Of a stretch of DNA of 6,191 nt, positions 1 through 6,191 are shown one piece after another. Origin of the DNA: an uncultured Eubacteriales bacterium (GTDB taxonomy: Bacteria > Bacillota > Clostridia > Oscillospirales > Acutalibacteraceae). A model generated the notes under the pieces. The model was not told the origin of the DNA, made no database searches, and saw nothing but the letters and a program-made list of their open reading frames with translations. A program made the translations under genes and the position numbers. Position 1 is the first letter of the stretch. Each line of letters opens with the position of its first letter. The stretch lies in contig CAREUR010000030.1 of assembly GCA_948968885.1 (NCBI GenBank), positions 1 to 6,191 of the forward strand. Direction: 5' to 3'.

Positions 1-365
1 TAACTCGGGTTTATATTCCAGATGACTCTAAACTAACTTCAATTGGGAAATCTGCATTTGAAGACTGTAGCAGCTTAACTCAAATTAATATTCCAAAAGG
101 TGTAACTTCGATTGAGTATAGTACGTTTAGCGGCTGCAGCAGCTTAACTCAGATTGATATTCCAGATGATTCTCAAATAACTTCAATTGGGAGCCTTGCG
201 TTTGAAGGTTGTAGCAGCTTAATTCAAATTAGTATTCCAAAAGATGTAACTTCGATTAAGTGTCGTACGTTTAAAGGGTGTAGCAGCTTAACTCGGGTTT
301 ATATTCCAGATGACTCTAAACTAACTTCAATTGGGAAATCTGCATTTGAAGACTGTAGCAGCTTA
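1..365 (+). repeat. Perfect 77-bp direct repeat (1-77 and 289-365)
   Basis: Bases 1-77 are identical to 289-365 at an offset of 288 bp, exactly four LRR units (75+69+75+69). The match ends at 78/366 (a versus g) and may extend left beyond the window. The offset keeps the reading frame, so recombination between the copies would remove or add four whole repeats. Confidence 0.9.
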
Positions 366-1214
366 GCTGAAATTGATATTCCATCTGACTCTCAACTAAC
401 TTCAATTGAGGAATTTGCGTTTTGTGGCTGTAGCAGCTTAACTCAAATTAATATTCCAGAAGGTGTAACTTCAATTGGGGAATCTGCGTTTTGTGGCTGT
501 AGCAGCTTAACTCAAATTAATATTCCAGAAGGTGTAACTTCAATTGGGGAATCTGCGTTTGATGGCTGTAGCAGCCTAACTTATGTTGAGATCCCAAAAA
601 GTGTAACTTCAATTGGAGACCGGGCGTTTAAAGATTGTAGCAGCTTAACGGAGGCTTATAAGCCATCTGGCTCTGAACTAACTTCGATTGGAGACCGGGC
701 GTTTTTGGGCTGTAGCAGCTTAGAAACTACTACTATAACAAATTATGCAGATTCGATTGGGAAAATGGCGTTTTGTGGCTGTAGCAGCTTAAAAATTGTT
801 ATTATCGAAGATGGTGCACCACCTTTGATTGGAGAAAAAGCATTTGCTAACTGTAGCAGCTTAACTCAGGTTAGTATACCAGCTAGTGTAACTTTGATTG
901 ATGAGGGAACATTTTTATACTGCGACGCATTAACTCAGATTAGTATTCCAGATAGCGTAATTTCGATTGGGCAGGGTGCATTTTTCTGCTGTAGCAGCTT
1001 AACTCAGGTTAGTATACCAGCTAGTGTAACTTCTATTGGTAGAAGGGCGTTTTGCGATTGTAAAAGCCTAACTCAAATTGATATTTCTCCTAACTCTAAA
1101 TTAACTTCGATTGGAGACCATGCATTTGCGCACTGCGGCGCATTAACTCAGATTAGTATCCCAGCTAGCGTAACTTCGATTGAGGACGAGGCATTTTTAA
1201 ATTGCAGTGACTTG
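3..1214 (+). repeat. Tandem array of 17 LRR-coding units (69, 72 or 75 bp)
   Basis: Unit starts, read in frame, are 3, 78, 147, 222, 291, 366, 441, 510, 579, 648, 723, 792, 864, 933, 1002, 1071 and 1146. Units of 25 codons (75 bp) carry a two-residue insertion in the middle, as in PDDSKLTSIG; 23-codon units (69 bp) lack it. The unit at 792 has 24 codons. The first five units alternate 25-23-25-23-25, giving a higher-order period of 144 bp. The codons for CSSL are almost always tgt agc agc tta, so the DNA as well as the protein is homogenised. Units from 864 onward diverge more, e.g. CDAL, CKSL, CGAL and CSDL endings. Confidence 0.9.
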
Positions 1215-1631
1215 AAATTTGTAGATTTTTTGGGCACAAAAGAGCCTGATTATGGCGAAAATGTATTTGGAAGAAGTCCTGTAACAACAGCTATTGTACC
1301 GTGGGACTATAATGGTGACACATTTTGTATGTTACCGGTTACTAAAGGCCCTATCTTACGAGATTTTTCTGAAGATTGGTTTGTTCGTGTTGGGGTTCAA
1401 GCTTTGCAATTAATAGATTATATTGAAAGCCATGATATTAACAACCTTGGTAAAGAACAAATACAACTTTTACTAAAAGACCTTAACCATGTATTGAAGC
1501 AAGTAAAAAAAGATGCAAACGAGAATTTGTATTTAAGCGGTAAGTGGCAAGGTAAAGACAACACAATTTTACATGATGATATTGTGAGATTACAGAAATT
1601 TAAAGAAGATTTAGAAGGTAAAGTAGTTTAA
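3..1631 (+). CDS. BspA-type leucine-rich-repeat protein, 5'-truncated by the window edge
   Basis: The frame is open from the first bases to a TAA at 1629-1631, giving 542 residues; the true start lies upstream. Seventeen units of 23 or 25 residues follow the pattern TQIxIPxxVTSIG then xxAFxxCSSL, the signature of Treponema pallidum/BspA-type LRRs (LRR_5). Known members are mostly surface or secreted proteins involved in adhesion or protein binding, but this is a family expectation only. An eighteenth degenerate unit (1215-1283) and a VPxxY..DTFC segment close the solenoid. The last ~90 residues (from about 1354) are not LRR: they are charged and probably helical, and I do not recognise them. 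No sortase motif, C-terminal membrane segment or obvious anchor is visible; a signal peptide would be outside the window. A TTG at 705 could be taken for a start, but it lies inside a repeat. No convincing terminator follows; an A/T-only hairpin (1630-1651) is weak. Confidence 0.9.
   Translation, partial: TRVYIPDDSKLTSIGKSAFEDCSSLTQINIPKGVTSIEYSTFSGCSSLTQIDIPDDSQITSIGSLAFEGCSSLIQISIPKDVTSIKCRTFKGCSSLTRVYIPDDSKLTSIGKSAFEDCSSLAEIDIPSDSQLTSIEEFAFCGCSSLTQINIPEGVTSIGESAFCGCSSLTQINIPEGVTSIGESAFDGCSSLTYVEIPKSVTSIGDRAFKDCSSLTEAYKPSGSELTSIGDRAFLGCSSLETTTITNYADSIGKMAFCGCSSLKIVIIEDGAPPLIGEKAFANCSSLTQVSIPASVTLIDEGTFLYCDALTQISIPDSVISIGQGAFFCCSSLTQVSIPASVTSIGRRAFCDCKSLTQIDISPNSKLTSIGDHAFAHCGALTQISIPASVTSIEDEAFLNCSDLKFVDFLGTKEPDYGENVFGRSPVTTAIVPWDYNGDTFCMLPVTKGPILRDFSEDWFVRVGVQALQLIDYIESHDINNLGKEQIQLLLKDLNHVLKQVKKDANENLYLSGKWQGKDNTILHDDIVRLQKFKEDLEGKVV
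416..560 (+). repeat. Perfect 76-bp overlapping tandem repeat (416-491 and 485-560)
   Basis: Bases 416-491 match 485-560 exactly at an offset of 69 bp, which is one LRR unit. The copies differ again at 415/484 and 492/561. This looks like a recent single-unit duplication, and the 69-bp shift keeps the frame. Confidence 0.9.
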
Positions 1632-1719
1632 AATTAAACGAAAGTAATTTTTATGCCATTTTGCTAGACAAAAATTTTAGTAAGAGGGCTAATTAGTTTT
1701 AACTTTTATTAAATAATCA
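1632..1719. other. AT-rich intergenic spacer between the LRR gene and the IS remnant
   Basis: No gene is visible. A 7-bp A/T-only inverted repeat (AAAATTA at 1630-1636, TAATTTT at 1645-1651, 8-nt loop) follows the LRR stop codon directly and could be a weak terminator, but it has no G/C pairs. Confidence 0.5.
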
Positions 1720-1728
1720 AAGGCAACA
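1720..1728 (+). repeat. Candidate left terminal inverted repeat of the IS
   Basis: AAGGCAACA pairs with the reverse complement of 2760-2768 (AAGGCTACA), with one mismatch. It lies about 50 bp before the transposase start, a normal spacing. The short match makes this tentative. Confidence 0.3.
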
Positions 1729-1780
1729 CCGCAGAAAAGACAAAATAAAAAATGTGTTATAAAAAATAAGACAAAAGACA

Positions 1781-2686
1781 ATGCCTTATTTTTCTGATAA
1801 ATTAGCACAAACGGAAACAAGTAAATAAAACATTTTAAAGCAGATGGAAAAACTGATACCAAGGGACAAGTGGATAAGGATAATCAAGCCATGCTATTAT
1901 AACAAAGCGTAACAACAAGCCTTACAGTTATAAGCTAATGCTTCGGATTTACATTCTGCAAAACCTATACGATATGTTAGATATGAGTGTGATGACAGAA
2001 ATAATAGATAACCGAGCATTTTCGGAATTCTGAGGAGTGGACTCGTCAAACCAGGTTCTGGATGAAGAAACAATCGGAAGATTCCGCAACATACTTGATA
2101 AAAACGGCATACAAAAAACTGAAACAAAAAGGTTTGGCCTTGAAAAAAGTTACCATTGTTGATTCCACGATTATTGCAACTCCTTAATCAACCAAAAATA
2201 AGGGGAAAAGTGGCCTGCAAGCCGCTTCTGTATGGCACTTTGGGATATAAAGCCGCACGTCAAATTCGACAGTAAAACGGGTCTAGTGAATACAGTTAAA
2301 TCCAAAGTAGCGAATGTACACGACTTGTTGACAGGCGAAGAAACTTTTGTGTACGGTGATGGCGGTTATATGAGAGTAGATAAGCGCGAAAATGTGATTG
2401 TAAGTAATCAGAGAAGTAAGAAAATCAAGTATAAAATCAACAGGCGACCATCACATATAAGAAATTTCTCAAAAAGTGAGTAATATCTAGATCGGTCCCC
2501 AAATTAGAGTGTCAGAAATCATTTGTATGCGCTAAGGTAGAACACGTGTTCGGAACAATCAAAAAGATTTTCAATTATCGAAGAACGTGACATCGAGGGC
2601 TTGAAAAGCAGATCCAAAAGGTTAATATGATGTTTGCACTAACAAATCTTTATTATTTGGCTGACAAGAAATCTCTGTTGGCTTAA
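1781..2686 (+). pseudogene. IS5-family DDE transposase, multiply broken
   Basis: Homology can be followed through the three forward frames. The N-terminus (MPYFSDKL..., then MEKLIPRDKW and IIKPCYY) begins at 1781, with in-frame stops at 1826 and 1910. It continues in another frame from about 1911 (NNKPY, MLRIYILQNLYD, NRAFSEF), has a TGA at 2031 where a Cys is expected, then reads GVDSSNQV and TIGRFRNILDKNG. After a shift near 2119 it reads LKKVTIVDSTII (first catalytic Asp at 2161), TAA at 2185, WHFG, and shifts again near 2245 into HVKFDSKTGLV, ANVHDLLTGEE and VYGDGGY (second Asp). The last piece, in a third frame from about 2485, has AKVEHVFG (catalytic Glu), a TGA at 2588 where Arg (CGA) would fit, and ends NMMFALTNLYYLADKK then SLLA and TAA. 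Several short stretches expected from intact relatives are missing, so small deletions occurred. It cannot make a working transposase. The intact fragment at 2232-2483 should not be annotated as a gene of its own. Confidence 0.88.
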
Positions 2687-2717
2687 TTTTACCTTTATGA
2701 CATTATTTCAGTAAAAC

Positions 2718-2737
2718 GCAAGGAACCTCCTTGCTTT
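2718..2737 (+). terminator. Short perfect hairpin after the transposase remnant
   Basis: GCAAGGA (2718-2724), loop ACC and TCCTTGC (2728-2734) form a perfect 7-bp stem followed by only three T residues and then a mixed sequence. It lies 32 bp beyond the transposase stop and could be the element's terminator or part of its right end. The T-tract is poor. Confidence 0.4.
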
Positions 2738-2759
2738 GTGCTATTTTAGAAATTGCTTT

Positions 2760-2768
2760 TGTAGCCTT
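2760..2768 (-). repeat. Candidate right terminal inverted repeat of the IS
   Basis: TGTAGCCTT is the partner of 1720-1728 (8 of 9 bases) and lies about 75 bp after the transposase stop. An open minus-strand stretch (2703-2861) runs through this point, which weakens the boundary call. Confidence 0.3.
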
Positions 2769-2965
2769 GTTATAAATAAACTGGTTAGCAGTATCTAAAT
2801 GATTAAAAATTTTACAAAGGGCTGTGATTGAAGTCTCCTTAGTAGAGAGGCGTGCTCGAAGTCAATGAAATCGCCATGGTATGGCCAGCTAATGGGCCCA
2901 GTGCAAGTGCTGGCGTACATTTTACAGATGAATTGCTGGCTAAATGAGTACAACATAACAATTTG
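2769..2965. other. Stretch without an assigned gene between the IS remnant and the rpoD terminator
   Basis: No intact gene is visible. It is more GC-rich in its centre than the flanks and contains a perfect TGGGCCCA palindrome (about 2894-2901) inside a GCCAGC/GCTGGC inverted repeat (2884-2889 and 2909-2914), with a third GCTGGC at 2935-2940. On the minus strand a frame is open from 2861 down to a TAA at 2703, about 52 residues, without a start codon; it may be the tail of a lost gene downstream of rpoD. I recognise neither a protein family nor a known RNA. Confidence 0.4.
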
Positions 2966-3007
2966 AAAAACAAAAAGCACACGTAAATAGAGAACAACGT
3001 GTGCTTT
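2966..3007 (-). terminator. Rho-independent terminator of the dnaG-rpoD operon
   Basis: On the minus strand AAAGCACACGT (3007-2997) pairs perfectly with ACGTGTGCTTT (2984-2974) across a 12-nt loop. The 11-bp stem is followed by TTGTTTTTC. It begins 18 nt after the rpoD stop. On the plus strand the same stem is followed, after CAA, by a T-rich run (3011-3020), so weak termination from the other side is possible. Confidence 0.88.
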
Positions 3008-3025
3008 CAATTTATTTTTTATAGG

Positions 3026-4138
3026 CTAGTCCAAAAAATCCTTCAGCTTTTTGCTTCTGCTGGGGTGACGCAATTTTCTAAGAGCCTTAGCCTCGATCTG
3101 ACGGATGCGTTCGCGTGTAACATTAAATTCTTTGCCGACTTCCTCCAAAGTACGAGCCTTTCCGTCATCCAACCCAAAACGCAATCTTAAAACTTTACCT
3201 TCTCTAGGCGTCAAAGTATATAGAATTTTAGACAACTGCTCCTTAAGCAAAGTGTGAGAAGCCGCATCAGCCGGAGCCAAAGCATCGTCATCCGGAATAA
3301 AATCGCCCAAATGACTGTCTTCTTCCTCGCCAATAGGGGTCTCGAGCGAAACCGGTTCCTGAGCAACGCGCATAATGTCGCGAACTTTTTCAACAGGCAT
3401 GTCCAATTGTTCAGCAACCTCTTCCGGTGTAGGGTCGTGACCATTAATATGCAAAAGCAGGCTCTGCGCCTTTTTGACCTTGTTAATGCTCTCAACCATA
3501 TGTACAGGAATCCGAATCGTCCGGGCCTGATCGGAAATCGCGCGAGTAATAGCCTGGCGAATCCACCAAGTCGCATAGGTCGAAAACTTAAAACCCTTGC
3601 TGTAATCGAACTTCTCAACAGCCTTAATAAGACCCAAATTTCCCTCTTGAATCAAATCCAAAAACTGTAAACCCCGACCCAAGTAGCGTTTTGCAATGCT
3701 AACAACCAAACGAAGATTAGCCTCAATCAAACGGCTCTTAGCGCCCTCATCGCCATTAGAGAACTTCTGAGCCAAATCCAGTTCCTCTTCGGTGGACAAA
3801 AGCGGTACACGTCCAATTTCCTTCAAAAAGACTTTAACCGGGTCGTCAACCAAAAGCACCTCTGCAAAGCCAGCATCATCGGCCACATCAACTTTTTCGG
3901 TAGCCATCTCTTGAGTAAACTCCAGCTCGTCGGATTTAATCTCATTAAAGTCTTCAATTATTTCGATTCCAGCAGCCTCGAGTTCATCATAAAATTTCTC
4001 CAATTGTTCTGGCTCAAAGTCAACCTCGCCCATAGCGTCGAGGATCTCCTTAGTATTAATCTGGCCCTTCGCCTTAGCAGCGTCAAACAAAGTCTTCATA
4101 ATAAGGTCCTTGTCCTTAACTGGTGGAGTTGGCATCAT
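3026..4138 (-). CDS. rpoD: RNA polymerase primary sigma factor (sigma-70/sigma-A)
   Basis: This 370-residue protein directs RNA polymerase to housekeeping promoters. Domains in order: a region 1.1-like helical segment (about 8-65), an acidic linker, region 1.2 (about 97-130, [17 protein letters not shown]), region 2 (135-205) with the -10 recognition and melting motifs ([19 protein letters not shown] and [13 protein letters not shown]), region 3 (about 214-290), and region 4 (303-357) with the helix-turn-helix [20 protein letters not shown] that reads the -35 box. The ending [13 protein letters not shown] is typical of Bacillota sigma-A, and the short length lacks the large insert of proteobacterial RpoD. 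The frame is open to 4258 inside dnaG, but an AGGAGG at 4153-4148 places the start at the ATG at 4138; a second ATG follows at 4135. It lies 13 nt after dnaG, the usual pairing. The stop is TAG. Confidence 0.97.
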   Translation of the reverse strand: MMPTPPVKDKDLIMKTLFDAAKAKGQINTKEILDAMGEVDFEPEQLEKFYDELEAAGIEIIEDFNEIKSDELEFTQEMATEKVDVADDAGFAEVLLVDDPVKVFLKEIGRVPLLSTEEELDLAQKFSNGDEGAKSRLIEANLRLVVSIAKRYLGRGLQFLDLIQEGNLGLIKAVEKFDYSKGFKFSTYATWWIRQAITRAISDQARTIRIPVHMVESINKVKKAQSLLLHINGHDPTPEEVAEQLDMPVEKVRDIMRVAQEPVSLETPIGEEEDSHLGDFIPDDDALAPADAASHTLLKEQLSKILYTLTPREGKVLRLRFGLDDGKARTLEEVGKEFNVTRERIRQIEAKALRKLRHPSRSKKLKDFLD

Positions 4139-4147
4139 CAAAACATT

Positions 4148-4153
4148 CCTCCT
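4148..4153 (-). promoter_or_regulatory. Shine-Dalgarno of rpoD overlapping the dnaG stop codon
   Basis: AGGAGG reads 4153-4148 on the minus strand, 9 nt before the ATG at 4138. The dnaG TAG is 4154-4152, so the two share two bases. This fixes the rpoD start and suggests that ribosomes finishing dnaG help rpoD initiation (inference). Confidence 0.9.
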
Positions 4154-5927
4154 ATTTTTTGTGTTCCCGCAGCAGCTGCATGTACCCGATGATTTGGTCA
4201 TCGCAAGCAGCGCCAATTTTATCTTCATCAAGCTTTCCGCTTTCAAACAAAATAACATTTATGTACTCAGAAACGGCGTCCCGAGTGGACATTCGCTCAG
4301 CCTCTTTTGCAAGCATTGCAGCAATAGCAGAAACTTCGTTGCAAGAAAAGTCCAAAGTCAAGTCCGTAATGCTAATGGGCCGCCCAGCCTTGAAGCGTTC
4401 TTCCAAAACAGAATAAATTTTGCGATTAAAGCTTGTGCAAAAATCGCGATAAGAAAGCCGATCAAATACGTTCCCCGCCGACTCAGGGTTATTAATAATG
4501 TAAGCAATAATAGCCTCCTCAGCCGCAGCAGCACGCAGGTTGTGCGATTTTTCAGCATTCAAACGGTCATTCCTAGCAGACAAATTCTGCACAATATTAA
4601 GAAACTGCTTTTTTTCGCTACGTTTCTTCGTCCGCAAGCGCTCCTTAGCCACCTGACTTATAATCGTCTGCTTTAAAATGTCCAGCTTTTCGCTCAATTT
4701 GCCAGCATAAATCTCCTGCTCAATCAAATCATCAAGCGAAGCCAAAATTTTAACGCAGTCCTTCAAATAGGCAATCTTAGCCTCAGAGTCAGCCAAGTTA
4801 TAGCCACGAGCGGCCTTCTGTAGCCGATACTCAATATCATTACCAGAATTTTTAATTAATTGCGCAAATCGAATAGCGCCGTTCTTGCCGTAAGAGCGAA
4901 TAAACTCGTCCGGATCCTTGCCATCCGGCACAGAAATAACCTTAATAAGTATCCCCGTTGGCCGCAAAAGGTCAATCGCGCGGAAAGCAGCTTTCTGTCC
5001 AGCCTCATCGGAGTCGTAGCAAATAACAACTTCCTTAGCATACCGGGCGATAATCCGCGCCTGCTCTGCAGTCAAAGCCGTCCCCAAAGTGGCAATAGCA
5101 TTCCGAAAGCCCGCCTGATGCAAAGCGATAACGTCCATGTACCCCTCAACCAAGATCAAAACGCTGTCGTTGTCGGCCTTAGCAAAGTTTAAAGCAAAAA
5201 TATTCAAACTCTTCTTAAAGACCAAAGTGTCCGAAGTATTCAGATATTTCGGCTTCAGGCCAGACATCACGCGGCCGCCAAAAGCAATAACATTGCCGCG
5301 CAGGTCGATAATAGGAAACATCACCCGGTCAAAAAATCGAGCAGAGGCGCTGGTAGCATCGCCAACGCGAGAATAAGCCAAATTCGCAGAGACTATCTCC
5401 GAGTTGCTAAACCCACAACCCCTCAAATGATTAATAAGATCATAGCGGGAGTTGGGGGAATACCCCAGCCCAAACTTCTTGATAGTCCGGTCAGAAACGC
5501 CCCGCCGATGTAGATAATCGAGAGCACCACGGCCTTTTTCAGAGTACAAACTTTCATAAAAAAACCTCGCCGCCGCACGATTAACCTCCAAAATGCGCAT
5601 CTTAGTAAAAGCATTTTCCTGGTCGCGTTGGCTACTTTCGGGCATCTTGACGCCAGCTCGTTGCGCCAAGAACTTAACAGCCTCCAAGTAATCCAAATTC
5701 TCAATCTTCTCAACAAAAGTAATGATATCGCCGCCACAGCCGCAGCCAAAGCAATAAAAAGAGCTGCTCAGAGGGTAAACGTTAAAAGAAGGTGTCTTTT
5801 CGGAGTGAAAAGGGCAAAGCCCCACAAGATTCCGGCCACGCCGCCGCAGGCTAACATAGGAAGAAATCACGTCAACAATATCATTTTTCACTTTTATTTC
5901 TTCGATAAAGCCATCAGGCAACGGCAT
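4152..5927 (-). CDS. dnaG: DNA primase
   Basis: DnaG makes the RNA primers for lagging-strand synthesis and works with the replicative helicase. The 591 residues match the family's usual ~580-610. The N-terminal CHC2 zinc-binding domain has C38, H41, C59 and C62 ([11 protein letters not shown] ... FYCFGC). The catalytic core holds [10 protein letters not shown] (197-206), the basic YLNTSDT/KKS stretch (228-240) and the TOPRIM domain with EGYMD (E261) and DSDEAG (D305, D307), the metal-binding acidic residues. DGKDPDEF (335-342) is also typical. The remaining ~200 residues are helical and variable, as expected of the helicase-binding C-terminal domain. One variation: the loop after the last zinc ligand reads GCGCGGD rather than the commoner GCGAGGD, giving an extra Cys64. 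TGGAGG 7 nt before the ATG supports this start. The gene is followed after 13 nt by rpoD. No frameshift is seen. Confidence 0.97.
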   Translation of the reverse strand: MPLPDGFIEEIKVKNDIVDVISSYVSLRRRGRNLVGLCPFHSEKTPSFNVYPLSSSFYCFGCGCGGDIITFVEKIENLDYLEAVKFLAQRAGVKMPESSQRDQENAFTKMRILEVNRAAARFFYESLYSEKGRGALDYLHRRGVSDRTIKKFGLGYSPNSRYDLINHLRGCGFSNSEIVSANLAYSRVGDATSASARFFDRVMFPIIDLRGNVIAFGGRVMSGLKPKYLNTSDTLVFKKSLNIFALNFAKADNDSVLILVEGYMDVIALHQAGFRNAIATLGTALTAEQARIIARYAKEVVICYDSDEAGQKAAFRAIDLLRPTGILIKVISVPDGKDPDEFIRSYGKNGAIRFAQLIKNSGNDIEYRLQKAARGYNLADSEAKIAYLKDCVKILASLDDLIEQEIYAGKLSEKLDILKQTIISQVAKERLRTKKRSEKKQFLNIVQNLSARNDRLNAEKSHNLRAAAAEEAIIAYIINNPESAGNVFDRLSYRDFCTSFNRKIYSVLEERFKAGRPISITDLTLDFSCNEVSAIAAMLAKEAERMSTRDAVSEYINVILFESGKLDEDKIGAACDDQIIGYMQLLREHKK

Positions 5928-5934
5928 AAAAAGA

Positions 5935-5940
5935 CCTCCA
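5935..5940 (-). promoter_or_regulatory. Shine-Dalgarno of dnaG
   Basis: TGGAGG reads 5940-5935 on the minus strand, 7 nt before the ATG at 5927. It supports that start codon. Confidence 0.85.
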
Positions 5941-5946
5941 TTCTCG

Positions 5947-5975
5947 GTTATAATTGAGGTTACAGAACATTTAAA
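5947..5975 (-). promoter_or_regulatory. Candidate sigma-A promoter for dnaG-rpoD
   Basis: On the minus strand TTTAAA (5975-5970, 4 of 6 to TTGACA) and TATAAC (5952-5947, 5 of 6 to TATAAT) are separated by exactly 17 bp. A start about 7 nt downstream would leave a leader of only ~13-15 nt, just enough to hold the Shine-Dalgarno. The gap between the upstream gene and dnaG (5928-6029) is AT-rich, so a chance match is possible. Confidence 0.5.
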
Positions 5976-6029
5976 AAGGCAAAGAGCAAATTTTTCGAGA
6001 AAACGACAAATAAAAATGCTAAAATTAAA

Positions 6030-6191
6030 TTAAAAGCTGTAAAATCGCTCACCCAAAACATCGCATTGCAGCTGGCCAGAGGAGACTTCAGAAACTTTCT
6101 TAGACAAAGCAGAAAAATTATCCTTAATCAAATGAAAAAAAACAGTAACTCCCAAAGAAAAATCGGTGCGATCAATGACTCCACAGCAGTC
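6030..6191 (-). CDS. C-terminal fragment, probably YigZ/IMPACT family (DUF1949-like end)
   Basis: Only the last 53 codons are in the window; the frame is open at the right edge and ends at TAA (6032-6030). The protein ends SSGQLQCDVLGERFYSF after a beta-strand-like DRTDFSLGVTVFF segment. This resembles the C-terminal ferredoxin-like domain of YigZ/YvyE proteins, where a D.v.lTV strand, a helix, then elTsGq...lGe.y close the protein. The intact family has an N-terminal UPF0029/IMPACT domain, with a suggested role in translation or stress regulation. The identification rests on this short pattern, so it is tentative. It runs in the same direction as dnaG with a 102-nt gap; no clear terminator separates them, so read-through into dnaG is possible. 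Confidence 0.5.
   Translation of the reverse strand, partial: DCCGVIDRTDFSLGVTVFFHLIKDNFSALSKKVSEVSSGQLQCDVLGERFYSF

Larger units (their letters stand above)
1720..2768 (+). mobile_element. Decayed IS5-family insertion sequence
   Basis: A transposase remnant of the IS5 group spans most of this interval (see the pseudogene entry). The ends are tentative. AAGGCAACA at 1720-1728 and TGTAGCCTT at 2760-2768 match as inverted repeats at 8 of 9 positions, which would give an element of about 1.05 kb, a plausible size for this family. The similarity stops after nine bases and I see no clear target-site duplication, so the boundaries are inferred; the presence of an IS remnant is solid. Confidence 0.7.

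Noticed and set aside
1..1214. Regular repeats as a possible CRISPR array
   Set aside because: The units are in-frame coding repeats of 69-75 bp with no unique spacers and no short palindromic repeat.
705..1631. A separate 308-residue gene starting at TTG 705
   Set aside because: The same frame is open back to base 3 with perfect repeat periodicity. The TTG is a Leu codon inside an LRR unit and has no Shine-Dalgarno.
1897..2127. Minus-strand 76-residue frame
   Set aside because: It lies antisense to the transposase remnant, has no family resemblance and no ribosome binding site.
2232..2483. Small intact 83-residue gene
   Set aside because: It is the middle piece of the broken IS5 transposase (HVKFDSKTGLV, ANVHD, VYGDGGY), and homology continues on both sides in other frames.
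2031..2590. TGA codons in the transposase as possible Trp or selenocysteine recoding
   Set aside because: TAA stops and frameshifts occur in the same remnant, and Trp is TGG in rpoD, so decay is the simpler explanation.
2809..2940. Possible T-box or other riboswitch
   Set aside because: I found no T-box consensus or other known aptamer core, and no gene downstream on the plus strand for it to control.
2795..3010. Minus-strand 71-residue frame
   Set aside because: Its start lies inside the rpoD terminator stem, so it is unlikely to be translated from there; part of it may be decayed coding sequence, mentioned under findings.
3211..3670. Frames of 135 and 138 residues overlapping rpoD on both strands
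   Set aside because: They are shadows of the rpoD coding frame and are rich in residues produced by out-of-frame reading.
4110..4676. Plus-strand 188-residue frame antisense to dnaG and the rpoD start
   Set aside because: No recognisable motif or ribosome binding site; the opposite strand carries the conserved DnaG protein.

Overview
The window looks like a piece of a low-to-moderate GC bacterial chromosome, most likely Bacillota (Firmicutes). The housekeeping genes on the right support this: a short sigma-A-type RpoD (370 aa) and a DnaG of 591 aa lie in the classic dnaG-rpoD order, each behind a strong purine-rich Shine-Dalgarno. Tryptophan is TGG in rpoD, so the standard code applies. I cannot fix the class; Clostridia or Negativicutes is a guess.

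Left part (1-1631, plus strand): the 3' portion of a large gene for a BspA-type leucine-rich-repeat protein. The 5' end is outside the window. Seventeen 23-25 residue repeats are followed by a degenerate cap repeat and a unique C-terminal helical, charged segment that I do not recognise. Some repeat units are identical at DNA level over 76-77 bp, which points to recent duplication or gene conversion.

Middle (about 1720-2768, plus strand): a decayed IS5-family insertion sequence. Its transposase can be followed in pieces through all three forward frames, interrupted by in-frame stops, frameshifts and small deletions. All three regions expected to hold the DDE catalytic residues are still recognisable. 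A stretch without an assigned gene (2769-2965) follows, then a strong rho-independent terminator for the leftward operon.

Right part (3026-6191, minus strand): the macromolecular-synthesis genes, read right to left. These are the 3' end of a gene that resembles the C-terminus of YigZ/IMPACT-family proteins, then dnaG (primase), then rpoD (primary sigma factor). dnaG and rpoD are 13 nt apart, and the rpoD Shine-Dalgarno overlaps the dnaG stop codon, so their translation is probably coupled. A candidate sigma-A promoter lies just upstream of dnaG. No rpsU is seen before dnaG in this window.

Apart from the repeat dynamics and the unique tail of the LRR protein, the window shows nothing that I would call a new biological system. 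The core operon is conventional and the transposon is dead.
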